Shown here piece by piece: positions 1 through 8,989 of a stretch of DNA of 8,989 bases. The notes beneath the pieces are model-generated. The model worked only from the letters and a program-made list of their open reading frames with translations, did not search any database and had not been told where the DNA came from. A program made the translations under genes and the position numbers. How positions within the stretch are numbered: the first letter of the stretch is position 1; each line of letters begins with the position of its first letter. Source of the DNA: UBA2020 sp964551435 (lineage in GTDB: Bacteria; Pseudomonadota; Alphaproteobacteria; Micavibrionales; UBA2020); assembly GCA_964551435.1 (NCBI GenBank), contig CAZKBS010000038.1:1-8989 (forward strand). The letters run 5' to 3'.

Positions 1-61
1 CGCGCTTCGCCGCTCTTTCTTTTTCGCGCTTCGCCGCTCTTTCTTTTTCGCGCTTCGCCGC
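1..61. repeat. 24-bp tandem repeat, about 2.5 copies, cut by the window edge
   Basis: Two exact 24-bp copies (1-24 and 25-48) are followed by a 13-base partial copy (49-61). The unit starts CGCGCTTCGC and ends CTTTCTTTTT, so it alternates a CpG-rich half with a pyrimidine-rich half. The array probably continues to the left of the window. The period is a multiple of three, so the repeat could encode eight-residue repeats. On the minus strand one frame reads AAKREKER repeated, and another reads GEARKRKS repeated after an ATG at 86. On the plus strand one frame reads RASPLFLF repeated and stops at 112-114. None of these has a convincing ribosome binding site or recognisable family, so I call it a non-coding or undetermined minisatellite. 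It could be the low-complexity end of a gene lying outside the window. Confidence 0.85.
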
Positions 62-66
62 GATGC

Positions 67-88
67 GAATGTGACCCTGCCCACATTC
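67..88. repeat. 7-bp inverted repeat upstream of the GCS2 gene
   Basis: GAATGTG (67-73) and CACATTC (82-88) are perfect complements separated by eight bases. The dyad ends just before the CTGACG of a candidate promoter. Arm length and spacing would suit a dimeric regulator's operator. It could equally be a weak hairpin ending an upstream transcript, but no T-run follows directly. Confidence 0.4.
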
Positions 89-90
89 CG

Positions 91-117
91 CTGACGCTTT
101 CTCTACATCCCTAAAAT
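91..117 (+). promoter_or_regulatory. Weak candidate promoter for the GCS2 gene
   Basis: CTGACG (91-96, four of six matches to the sigma-70 -35 consensus) and TAAAAT (112-117, five of six matches to the -10 consensus) are separated by 15 bases, shorter than the usual 17. A second possible -10, GATAAT at 130-135, lacks a matching -35. This is a guess from consensus matching only. Confidence 0.25.
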
Positions 118-151
118 ATATGCACGCCAGATAATGGCGCGCTCACATTAT

Positions 152-165
152 CCCGCACAGGCGGG
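152..165 (+). other. Small hairpin in the leader just before the GCS2 gene
   Basis: CCCGC (152-156) pairs with GCGGG (161-165) around the tetraloop ACAG. It ends a few bases before the ribosome binding site of the gene starting at 180, whose AGGA lies at 172-175. It could mildly affect translation, or be the worn half of a dispersed palindrome. No function is demonstrated. Confidence 0.35.
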
Positions 166-179
166 CAAGGCAGGACACC

Positions 180-1628
180 ATGACCGACGTTCGTAACGAC
201 GATTTCACCCTTATCAACACCCCCGCAGACGTTATTCCCCTTTACCGCGGCAACGGACAAAAAGAACACGAACAATATATCGGCTTTGAAACCGAAATTT
301 TCGTCTACCGCCACGACAAGACGGGCGCGCCCGTCGGCGCTTCGTCGCGCGAATGTGCGCAGCTGGTGACGCTGCTGAAAGCACGCGGCGAAGAGCCGCA
401 GCTGGAAATGGCCAGCGCCGTTGAATACGCCAGCCCCGCCTATCCGGTGACGGAAGTGGCAAAACTCAACCGCGAAATCGCCCGCGCATGGCAGTCCTAT
501 CAGGACGGCATCCGCGAAGCGGGATTCAAAACCAACGACGCCGCCCTCGCCCCCTTCGTCACACTCGACAGCGCCAAGGAAAATCTGGTTGACCGCGACC
601 GCGCGCGCGGCCTTGTGAAGGGCATGGATCTATTCAAGGCGCCGGAATTTTTGAAAGTCACGCTGCTCTGTACCAGCACGCAGGTGAGCCTCAGCTACGC
701 CGACCCAGAAGATCTGCGCCAAACGCTGGCGACGGGCTATGCCCTGACCGGCGCGATTTTCGGCGTCTTCGCCAATTACCCCGCCTATATCGAGGGCAAG
801 GACGAACGCCTGACGGTAACCCCCCGTGCGGCTTTCTATGACGCCTTCGGCAAGGATGGCGGTATCCCGCAAAGCCTGCTGCAATCAACCAGCGGCGAGG
901 ATTTCATCCGCCGCCATGCGGAGCAGGTTTTCAAAACCGAGATGCTGTTTTACTACGACCAGAAACAGAATCTGGTCTGGCCGGAAAAACCGGTGAAATT
1001 CGAAGATCTGAAGGCCCTCGGCCTCAACACCCGCTCCAACTACGACCTTGCCGAAACCTTTGTCTATACCGACTACAAGGTTTGCAATATCCGCAACAGC
1101 GAAGGCAAACCCATCGGGAAACGCGTGGAGGTACGCGGGTTTGACGCGGGCGAACTGGGTGCGCTGGCCGCCGTTCCCTTCTGCCACGCCCTGCTGCGCG
1201 ACCCTGCGGGCCGCGGCGCCGTGCAGGGGTTGCTGGCCGATTACGGATTGCTGCCCGACCAGGACGGCTGGCAGGAACGTCTTCTCGCCGCCCGCCGCAG
1301 CGCCGCGCATCACGGCGGCAAATATCTGGATGTGCCCTTTGGTACCCGCCCCGACGGCAGCGCCGGCAACCTCAAGGATTTCGCCCGCGGCCTCGGCAGT
1401 ATCCTGAAAGCCTATGTGGCGCGGAATCCTGAACTGGCGGGCGCCCTCGCCCCTGTGATCGAGATTTGCGAAACGGGCAAACCGCTCGCGCAAATCAAAT
1501 CCGAACAGACGCGGGATTACGCGCATGCGCTCGCGCAGCTGGGGCCGGACAGCACCACCGCCGCGATTGCGAATGACGACAAGCCGCAGACCGCAAAGCC
1601 CTCGGCACGTCAGGCATTCAAACCGTAA
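180..1628 (+). CDS. Glutamate-cysteine ligase (GCS2) family protein
   Basis: This is a 482-residue cytosolic enzyme of the GCS2 superfamily, whose members use ATP to join a glutamate carboxylate to an amine. The best-known member makes gamma-glutamylcysteine, the first step of glutathione synthesis. Seen in the sequence: GFETEIF at residues 35-41 (the family's G-x-E-x-E nucleotide/metal strand), acidic residues at E76 and E82, STQVSLSY at 166-173 followed by a helix and FANYPAYIEGK (197-207), and VEVRGFDAG at 316-324, which resembles the family's LE-x-RG-x-D block. The last ~28 residues are low-complexity and probably disordered. Length is near that of bacterial GCS2 ligases, and no signal peptide is visible. 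The ATG at 180 is preceded by AGGA (172-175), slightly close, and by AAGG (167-170). No gshB lies nearby, so a gshA role is likely but the substrate is not proven; a YbdK-like carboxylate-amine ligase is the main alternative. Confidence 0.78.
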   Translation: MTDVRNDDFTLINTPADVIPLYRGNGQKEHEQYIGFETEIFVYRHDKTGAPVGASSRECAQLVTLLKARGEEPQLEMASAVEYASPAYPVTEVAKLNREIARAWQSYQDGIREAGFKTNDAALAPFVTLDSAKENLVDRDRARGLVKGMDLFKAPEFLKVTLLCTSTQVSLSYADPEDLRQTLATGYALTGAIFGVFANYPAYIEGKDERLTVTPRAAFYDAFGKDGGIPQSLLQSTSGEDFIRRHAEQVFKTEMLFYYDQKQNLVWPEKPVKFEDLKALGLNTRSNYDLAETFVYTDYKVCNIRNSEGKPIGKRVEVRGFDAGELGALAAVPFCHALLRDPAGRGAVQGLLADYGLLPDQDGWQERLLAARRSAAHHGGKYLDVPFGTRPDGSAGNLKDFARGLGSILKAYVARNPELAGALAPVIEICETGKPLAQIKSEQTRDYAHALAQLGPDSTTAAIANDDKPQTAKPSARQAFKP

Positions 1629-1651
1629 AGACTAAAAATACGCGCCCCGAA

Positions 1652-1679
1652 CTGGATACCGGCGACGGCCGGTATCCAG
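1652..1679. terminator. Perfect hairpin between convergent genes, possible bidirectional terminator
   Basis: CTGGATACCGGC (1652-1663) and GCCGGTATCCAG (1668-1679) are perfect complements, giving a 12-bp stem with the tetraloop GACG. It sits 23 bases after the GCS2 stop codon and 55 bases beyond the stop of the opposing membrane-protein gene, the usual place for a shared terminator. The T-runs are poor: on the plus strand only four T's about a dozen bases on, and on the minus strand five T's after an 11-base gap. It may therefore be a dispersed palindrome, or a hairpin that protects 3' ends, rather than a classical intrinsic terminator. Nothing else is evident in the gap 1629-1734. Confidence 0.5.
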
Positions 1680-1734
1680 CGGCGCAGCGCGACTTTTGCC
1701 CGCCCGCGCAGACCTTCCGCACAAGCCCCGAAAA

Positions 1735-2181
1735 TTATTGCGGCGCATATTCCCGCGCGGCGGCGGCCGTATCCGCCACCGTCTTGAGGATGCTGTCGAC
1801 CGATTGATAAAACAGGTCAAAGGCGAACCAGCCGACAATAATAATTGCCGGCGCGCAAATGGCGTTCGCTATCCATGTCAGGCGGAGCATACCCTGTTTG
1901 GTTTGCGGCAGCTTGCCCGCTTTCTTGCGGCGGAAATACAAAAGCTTTGTTGTCAGGTGTATCGCCATGCCAAAAACAGGCCCCAGAAAAAAGACGCCCA
2001 GCATCATGGCGCAAAACCCCGTGATGCTCAGAAATTCACGCGTACCGCTGAGCAGGAAAAAGACGGCGCAGAGCACAATCCAGTCCCTCTCGCCAAAGGC
2101 GAGCGAGCGGATCAAATTCCACTGCAAATAACCGCGCTCCGCGATGTCGGCATGAATTTTCTTTTTGCGCAGCCAGCCCAT
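1735..2181 (-). CDS. Hypothetical membrane protein, 148 residues
   Basis: I do not recognise a family. The protein begins MGWLRKKKIHADIAERGYLQ, a basic and probably cytoplasmic N-terminus. A hydrophobic stretch at about residues 34-45 (WIVLCAVFFLLS) and another at about 51-76 are split only by the polar SGTREF. A basic loop with YFRRKKAGK follows at 82-90, then a third hydrophobic segment at about 101-124, and an Ala-rich tail. The basic flanks suggest the N-terminus and the 82-100 loop face the cytoplasm. I chose the ATG at 2181 because AAGGA (2187-2191 on the opposite strand) lies five bases upstream. An in-frame ATG at 2262 would begin inside the rpoC terminator and add 27 unlikely residues. 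The gene lies downstream of rpoC in the same direction but beyond that terminator, so it is probably transcribed separately. It converges on the GCS2 gene. Confidence 0.72.
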   Translation of the reverse strand: MGWLRKKKIHADIAERGYLQWNLIRSLAFGERDWIVLCAVFFLLSGTREFLSITGFCAMMLGVFFLGPVFGMAIHLTTKLLYFRRKKAGKLPQTKQGMLRLTWIANAICAPAIIIVGWFAFDLFYQSVDSILKTVADTAAAAREYAPQ

Positions 2182-2205
2182 AGATGTCCTTTTTATTGAT
2201 ATCCG

Positions 2206-2234
2206 AACGTAGCAACCATGGCCGCAGCGGTCAA
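2206..2234 (-). promoter_or_regulatory. Candidate promoter of the membrane-protein gene
   Basis: Read on the minus strand, TTGACC (2234-2229, five of six -35 matches) is followed after 17 bases by TACGTT (2211-2206, three of six -10 matches). The -35 lies inside the near-palindrome GCGGTTGACCGC. A promoter is expected here because the rpoC terminator separates this gene from rpoBC. The -10 match is poor, so confidence is low. Confidence 0.3.
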
Positions 2235-2259
2235 CCGCAACCCCCTCCCCTGACAACCG

Positions 2260-2303
2260 CAAACAAAAACCCCGCGGCCTTGCGGCGCGCGGGGCTTTGT
2301 TTG
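2260..2303 (-). terminator. Intrinsic terminator of the rpoBC transcript
   Basis: On the minus strand, 26 bases after the rpoC stop codon, CCCCGCG (2294-2288) pairs with CGCGGGG (2276-2270). An inner GCC/GGC pairing extends the stem to about ten pairs with one bulged base. A U-rich run TTTTTGTTTG follows directly (2269-2260). The flanks CAAACAAA (2260-2267) and TTTGTTTG (2296-2303) are also complementary, so the structure can extend and might act on plus-strand transcripts too. The stem and T-run make this the clearest terminator in the window. Confidence 0.88.
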
Positions 2304-2320
2304 TCAGGTGTCAGAGCCTA

Positions 2321-5300
2321 TCAGCTGGCAACGCGGCCTTTGGCTTTCTGGCTGTCCGCACCCGGCTCGAGATGTTCGACATTGTCGTTTTCGAGCGGCA
2401 GGTTGGAGGCATTCGCCGCCAGTGCAGCCCGGTCGCGTTCGGTTGCGATGCGCTTCAGTTTGTGAACGAAAGCACCCGTACCCGCCGGGATCAGACGACC
2501 GACGATGACGTTTTCCTTGAGGCCGATCAGCTTGTCGACTTTGCCGTTGATGGCGGCTTCGGTCAGCACGCGGGTCGTTTCCTGGAAGGAAGCGGCCGAG
2601 ATGAAGGAACGCGTTTGCAGGGACGCTTTGGTGATACCCTGCAGAACCGGCGCGCCCTTGGCCGGACGTTTGTCCGTACCATCGAGGCGGTTGTTCATTT
2701 CATCCATTTCCTCGCGGTCGACCAGTTCGCCCGACAGCAGTGTCGTGTCGCCGGCATCGGTGATTTCAACTTTTTGCAGCATCTGGCGGATAATCACCTC
2801 GATGTGCTTGTCGTTGATTTTCACACCCTGCAGACGGTAGACGTCCTGCACCTCGTTGATGAGGTAGTCGGCCAGCGCCTCGACACCCAGAACAGACAGG
2901 ATGTCGTGCGGAACCATCGCGCCTTCGAGCAGCGCATCGCCTTTGCGGACGTAGTCGCCTTCGTTGACGGCAACGTGCTTGCCTTTCGGAATCAGGTACT
3001 CTTTCGGCTCGCCTTTGCCATCCGTCGGCTTCACGATGATACGGCGCTTGGACTTGTAGTCCTTACCGTATTCGATCTGACCATCGATTTCCGCGATGAT
3101 CGCGAAATCTTTCGGACGGCGCGCTTCGAACAGTTCCGCCACGCGGGGCAGACCACCCGTAATGTCACGCGTTTTCGACGATTCCTTCGGAATGCGGGCG
3201 ATGATGTCACCGGCTTTCACTTCGGCACCGTTTTCAAGGCTCAAAATCGCGCCCACGGGCATGTAATAGTTCGCCTCGAGGCCGTTCGGCAGCTTGATAA
3301 CCTTGCCTTTTTCATCCGTCAGCGTGATACGCGGCTTCAGCGATGCGCCTTTCGGCTGCTGGCGCCAGTCGATCACGACCTTGGAGGAGATACCGGTCGC
3401 TTCGTCCATTTCGTCGCGGATAGACATACCTTCCACCAGATCGCCATAGACGGCGAGACCGTCTTTTTCGGTGATGATCGGGTTGGTATAGGGATCCCAT
3501 TCCGCGAGCTTCTGGCCTTTCTTGACCTTGTCGCCATCGGCAACGAGCAGTTTCGCACCGTATTGCAGACGATGGTTCGCACGCTCGCGGCCCTGCTTGT
3601 CGAGCAGGACGACTTCGGTGTTGCGGCCCATAACGATGTTGACGCCTTCGGAGTTGGTGACAACGTTCTTATTACGGATTTCAACCGTCGCTTCGAACGC
3701 CGCTTCCGCCGAGGTCTGCGCCGCACCACGCTGTGCCGCACCACCGATGTGGAACGTACGCATGGTCAGCTGGGTACCCGGCTCGCCAATCGACTGGGCG
3801 GCCATAACGCCGATCGCCTCGCCGATGTTGACCGCGGTGCCACGCGCCAGATCGCGGCCGTAGCATTTCGCGCAGATGCCGTTGTCCTTGCTTTCGCAGG
3901 TCAGGACAGAACGCACGAGGATAGAGTCGATACCGGCGGTTTCGATTTTCTCGGCACCGATTTCGTCGATGATCTGGCCAGCAGGCACAATCACATCGCC
4001 GGTCAGCGGGTCAAGAACTTCTTTCGCCGCGGTACGGCCCAGAATACGCTCGGACAGGGACACGATCACATCGCCGCCTTCGATCACGGGCATAACGGTG
4101 AAACCGTTCTCGGTGCCGCAATCTTCTTCGGTGATGATGGCGTCCTGCGCGACGTCAACCAGACGGCGGGTCAGGTAGCCCGAGTTCGCGGTCTTCAGCG
4201 CCGTGTCCGCAAGACCTTTACGCGCACCATGGGTCGAGTTGAAGTACTCAAGAACCGTCAGACCTTCCTTGAAGTTGGAAATAATCGGGGTCTCGATAAT
4301 CTCGCCCGACGGCTTGGCCATCAGACCGCGCATACCCGCCAGCTGGCGGATCTGCTGGGTCGAACCACGCGCACCGGAATGTGCCATCATGTAAACCGAG
4401 TTGATGTAGCCGAGGTTGCCCGGCTTGGAAATCACATCCATCATCTCCTTGGTTACGTCGTCCGTGCAGGAAGACCAGATGTCCACCACCTTGTTGTATT
4501 TCTCGCCTTTGGTGATGAGACCGTCCTGATACTGCTGTTCGAACTCTTTCACGCGCGCGCTGGCTTCAGCGATCAGCTTGTGTTTCGCATCGGGGATGAT
4601 CATGTCATCTTTACCGAAGGAAATACCGGCGCGGCAGGCGTGGGTGAAGCCGAGAGCCATCAGACGGTCGCAGAAAATGACGGTTTCTTTCTGGCCGCAG
4701 TGGCGATAGACCACGTCGATCAGGTTGGACACGTCTTTTTTGGTCAGAACGCGGTTGATGACTTCGAACGGAATGTCCGGATGTTTCGGCAGAATCTGCG
4801 CCATGATCATACGGCCCGGGGTCGTGTCGACAACGCGGGTGACCGGCGCGTTGTTCTTGTCCACCGTGTTGAAACGCGCTTTCACTTTCGAGTGCAGATG
4901 CACCGATTTGTTGAACAGCGCCATTTCGATCTCGGCAAGGTCTTTGAAGACCGTGCCTTCGCCCGGCATGCCGTCCGCCGCAAGCGACAGATAGTAAAGA
5001 CCTAGGACGATATCCTGCGACGGAACGATAATCGGTTTGCCGTCCGCGGGGCGCAGAATGTTGTTGGTAGACATCATCAGAACGCGTGCTTCCAGCTGCG
5101 ATTCAATCGACAGCGGGACGTGCACGGCCATCTGGTCACCGTCGAAGTCGGCGTTGAACGCCGTGCAGACCAGCGGGTGCAGCTGGATAGCTTTACCTTC
5201 GATCAGCGTGGGTTCGAAAGCCTGAATGCCAAGGCGGTGCAGCGTGGGCGCGCGGTTGAGCAGAACAGGGTGCTCGCGGATAACCTCTTCAAGGATATCC

Positions 5301-6532
5301 CACACTTCCGGACGTTCTTTTTCGACCATGCGCTTGGCAGCCTTGACCGTCGAGGCCAGACCGTAGAGCGACAGTTTGTTGTAGATAAACGGCTTGAACA
5401 GTTCGAGCGCCATTTTCTTCGGCAGGCCGCACTGGTGCAGTTTCAGTTCAGGGCCCACAACGATAACCGAACGGCCGGAGTAGTCGACGCGTTTGCCGAG
5501 CAGGTTCTGACGGAAACGGCCTTGCTTGCCTTTCAGCATGTCGGCGAGCGACTTCAGCGGGCGCTTGTTGGCGCCGGTGATAACGCGGCCGCGGCGGCCG
5601 TTGTCGAACAGCGCATCGACAGCTTCCTGCAGCATGCGTTTTTCGTTGCGCACGATAATGTCGGGCGCACGCAGTTCGATCAGGCGGCGCAGACGGTTGT
5701 TACGGTTGATGACGCGGCGGTAGAGATCGTTCAGATCCGACGTCGCGAAACGGCCACCGTCCAGCGGGACGAGCGGACGCAGTTCCGGCGGAATAACCGG
5801 TACGATGTCGAGGATCATCCACTCCGGACGCGTGCCGGAAACGAGGAAAGCGTCAATCAGCTTGAGGCGTTTGACGATTTTCTTCTTCTTCGCGTCGGAA
5901 GAACCGGCACCCAGAAGCTCTTCTTCCAGTTTCGCTTTTTCCGCTTCAAGGTTGATGGCGGAGAGAAGCTCTTTCAGGGCTTCCGCGCCGATGCCGGCCT
6001 TGAAGGCGTCTTCGCCGAATTTGTCCTGTGCATCTGCATATTCCTCTTCGGTCAGCAGTTGCAGCGGCTTCAACGTGGTCATGCCCGCGTCGATGACGAT
6101 GAAGCTCTCGAAATACAGTACTTTTTCGAGGTCTTTCAGCGCCATGTCCATCATCAGGCCGATGCGGCAGGGCAGCGACTTGAGGAACCAGATGTGGGCG
6201 ACAGGCGCCGCCAGCTGGATGTGGCCCATGCGGTCGCGGCGCACCTTGGAGAGCGTGACTTCAACGCCGCACTTCTCGCAGATGATGCCTTTGTACTTCA
6301 TGCGCTTGTATTTACCGCAAAGGCATTCGTAATCCTTCACAGGGCCGAAGATACGCGCGCAGAACAGGCCGTCTTTTTCCGGCTTGAACGTGCGGTAGTT
6401 GATGGTTTCCGGTTTTTTGATTTCACCGTAAGACCAGGACAGGATCTGCTCCGGGCTTGCGATGGAAATGCGGATCTGGTCGAAGCCTTGCGTGCCGCTG
6501 ACCTGACCGAAAAGATTCATGACTTCATTCAT
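2321..6532 (-). CDS. rpoC: DNA-directed RNA polymerase subunit beta'
   Basis: This 1403-residue protein is the catalytic beta' subunit of RNA polymerase, close to E. coli's 1407. The N-terminal zinc ribbon has C70, C72, C85 and C88, at the same numbers as E. coli. NADFDGDQM at 460-468 supplies the three magnesium-binding aspartates D462, D464 and D466. The bridge helix lies around 766-793 (STHGARKGLADTALKTANSG). The second zinc site has C805, C879, C887 and C890. The trigger loop starts around QLTMRTFHIGGAA (921-933) and is interrupted by a long insertion to about residue 1121, matching the proteobacterial SI3 domain. VNEVQDVYRLQG-like text (from about 1226) and the C-terminal clamp/omega-contact region follow. 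The ATG at 6532 has GGAG (6543-6540) seven bases upstream; a second Met at residue 5 is less well placed. It begins 33 bases after rpoB and ends at the strong terminator near 2290. Cys122 in LPCRIG is Ser in E. coli. Confidence 0.98.
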   Translation of the reverse strand: MNEVMNLFGQVSGTQGFDQIRISIASPEQILSWSYGEIKKPETINYRTFKPEKDGLFCARIFGPVKDYECLCGKYKRMKYKGIICEKCGVEVTLSKVRRDRMGHIQLAAPVAHIWFLKSLPCRIGLMMDMALKDLEKVLYFESFIVIDAGMTTLKPLQLLTEEEYADAQDKFGEDAFKAGIGAEALKELLSAINLEAEKAKLEEELLGAGSSDAKKKKIVKRLKLIDAFLVSGTRPEWMILDIVPVIPPELRPLVPLDGGRFATSDLNDLYRRVINRNNRLRRLIELRAPDIIVRNEKRMLQEAVDALFDNGRRGRVITGANKRPLKSLADMLKGKQGRFRQNLLGKRVDYSGRSVIVVGPELKLHQCGLPKKMALELFKPFIYNKLSLYGLASTVKAAKRMVEKERPEVWDILEEVIREHPVLLNRAPTLHRLGIQAFEPTLIEGKAIQLHPLVCTAFNADFDGDQMAVHVPLSIESQLEARVLMMSTNNILRPADGKPIIVPSQDIVLGLYYLSLAADGMPGEGTVFKDLAEIEMALFNKSVHLHSKVKARFNTVDKNNAPVTRVVDTTPGRMIMAQILPKHPDIPFEVINRVLTKKDVSNLIDVVYRHCGQKETVIFCDRLMALGFTHACRAGISFGKDDMIIPDAKHKLIAEASARVKEFEQQYQDGLITKGEKYNKVVDIWSSCTDDVTKEMMDVISKPGNLGYINSVYMMAHSGARGSTQQIRQLAGMRGLMAKPSGEIIETPIISNFKEGLTVLEYFNSTHGARKGLADTALKTANSGYLTRRLVDVAQDAIITEEDCGTENGFTVMPVIEGGDVIVSLSERILGRTAAKEVLDPLTGDVIVPAGQIIDEIGAEKIETAGIDSILVRSVLTCESKDNGICAKCYGRDLARGTAVNIGEAIGVMAAQSIGEPGTQLTMRTFHIGGAAQRGAAQTSAEAAFEATVEIRNKNVVTNSEGVNIVMGRNTEVVLLDKQGRERANHRLQYGAKLLVADGDKVKKGQKLAEWDPYTNPIITEKDGLAVYGDLVEGMSIRDEMDEATGISSKVVIDWRQQPKGASLKPRITLTDEKGKVIKLPNGLEANYYMPVGAILSLENGAEVKAGDIIARIPKESSKTRDITGGLPRVAELFEARRPKDFAIIAEIDGQIEYGKDYKSKRRIIVKPTDGKGEPKEYLIPKGKHVAVNEGDYVRKGDALLEGAMVPHDILSVLGVEALADYLINEVQDVYRLQGVKINDKHIEVIIRQMLQKVEITDAGDTTLLSGELVDREEMDEMNNRLDGTDKRPAKGAPVLQGITKASLQTRSFISAASFQETTRVLTEAAINGKVDKLIGLKENVIVGRLIPAGTGAFVHKLKRIATERDRAALAANASNLPLENDNVEHLEPGADSQKAKGRVAS

Positions 6533-6539
6533 GTGTATT

Positions 6540-6543
6540 CTCC
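6540..6543 (-). promoter_or_regulatory. Ribosome binding site of rpoC
   Basis: GGAG on the minus strand, within TTGGAGAA, lies seven bases before the ATG at 6532. It supports that start over the in-frame Met four codons later, and indicates independent initiation within the 33-base rpoB-rpoC gap. Confidence 0.7.
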
Positions 6544-6565
6544 AATTCTCTATTCAATCAGTGGC

Positions 6566-8989
<2,424 letters not shown>

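Noticed and set aside
1..61. CRISPR array
   Set aside because: The units are directly adjacent with no spacers, so it is a plain tandem repeat.
2..86. A minus-strand gene starting at 86 (MWAGSHSHRGEAR...) and leaving the window
   Set aside because: Only 28 codons are visible, half of them low-complexity repeat, and there is no clear ribosome binding site. It cannot be supported without sequence to the left.
1696..2199. A 167-codon plus-strand frame opposite the membrane-protein gene
   Set aside because: It is rich in charged residues with no domain sense, and has no good ribosome binding site. The minus-strand frame has membrane segments and a proper Shine-Dalgarno.
2182..2262. A longer start at 2262 for the membrane protein
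   Set aside because: It would place the start codon in the T-run of the rpoC terminator and add 27 residues lacking any family feature, while the ATG at 2181 has a well-spaced AAGGA.
2297..5005. A 902-codon open frame on the plus strand opposite rpoC
   Set aside because: Its codons are exact reverse complements of rpoC codons in register. It stays open because rpoC avoids TTA, CTA and TCA, and it stops exactly where rpoC uses a rare CTA codon near 5005. The translated text resembles no protein family.

Overview
The window is a stretch of chromosome from a moderately GC-rich alphaproteobacterium. The lineage call rests on RpoB and RpoC: the RpoC N-terminus (MNEVMNLFGQ, then IKKPETINYRTFKPE), its 1403-residue length and the large insertion in its trigger loop are typical of Proteobacteria, and the wording is closest to what I know from Alphaproteobacteria. 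A Micavibrio- or Rhodospirillales-like source is possible, but I cannot fix the genus.

Layout, left to right. Positions 1-61 hold a 24-bp tandem repeat that runs off the left edge. A short leader (62-179) with two small dyads and a weak candidate promoter precedes a plus-strand gene (180-1628) for a 482-residue glutamate-cysteine ligase (GCS2) family enzyme. A 106-bp convergent gap (1629-1734) contains a perfect 12-bp-stem hairpin. A minus-strand gene (2181-1735) then encodes an unrecognised 148-residue membrane protein. The 139-bp gap 2182-2320 holds its leader and the strong terminator of rpoC. From 6532 down to 2321 lies complete rpoC, then a 33-bp gap, then rpoB (6566 to the right edge, 5' part missing). 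The right edge falls at about E. coli RpoB residue 556.

How the parts work together. rpoB and rpoC are one minus-strand transcription unit encoding the beta and beta' subunits that form the RNA polymerase active centre. Catalytic, bridge-helix, trigger-loop and zinc-binding residues are all present in the visible parts. A terminator right after rpoC isolates this unit from the membrane-protein gene, which seems to have its own ribosome binding site and perhaps its own promoter. The GCS2 enzyme faces the other way and shares no evident pathway with its neighbours.

I found no CRISPR array, tRNA, rRNA, transposase, phage or defence gene, and nothing that amounts to an undescribed system. The more curious items are the left-edge tandem array, the palindromes on both sides of the GCS2 gene, the orphan membrane protein, and the absence of the usual rpsL/rpsG/fusA genes after rpoC.
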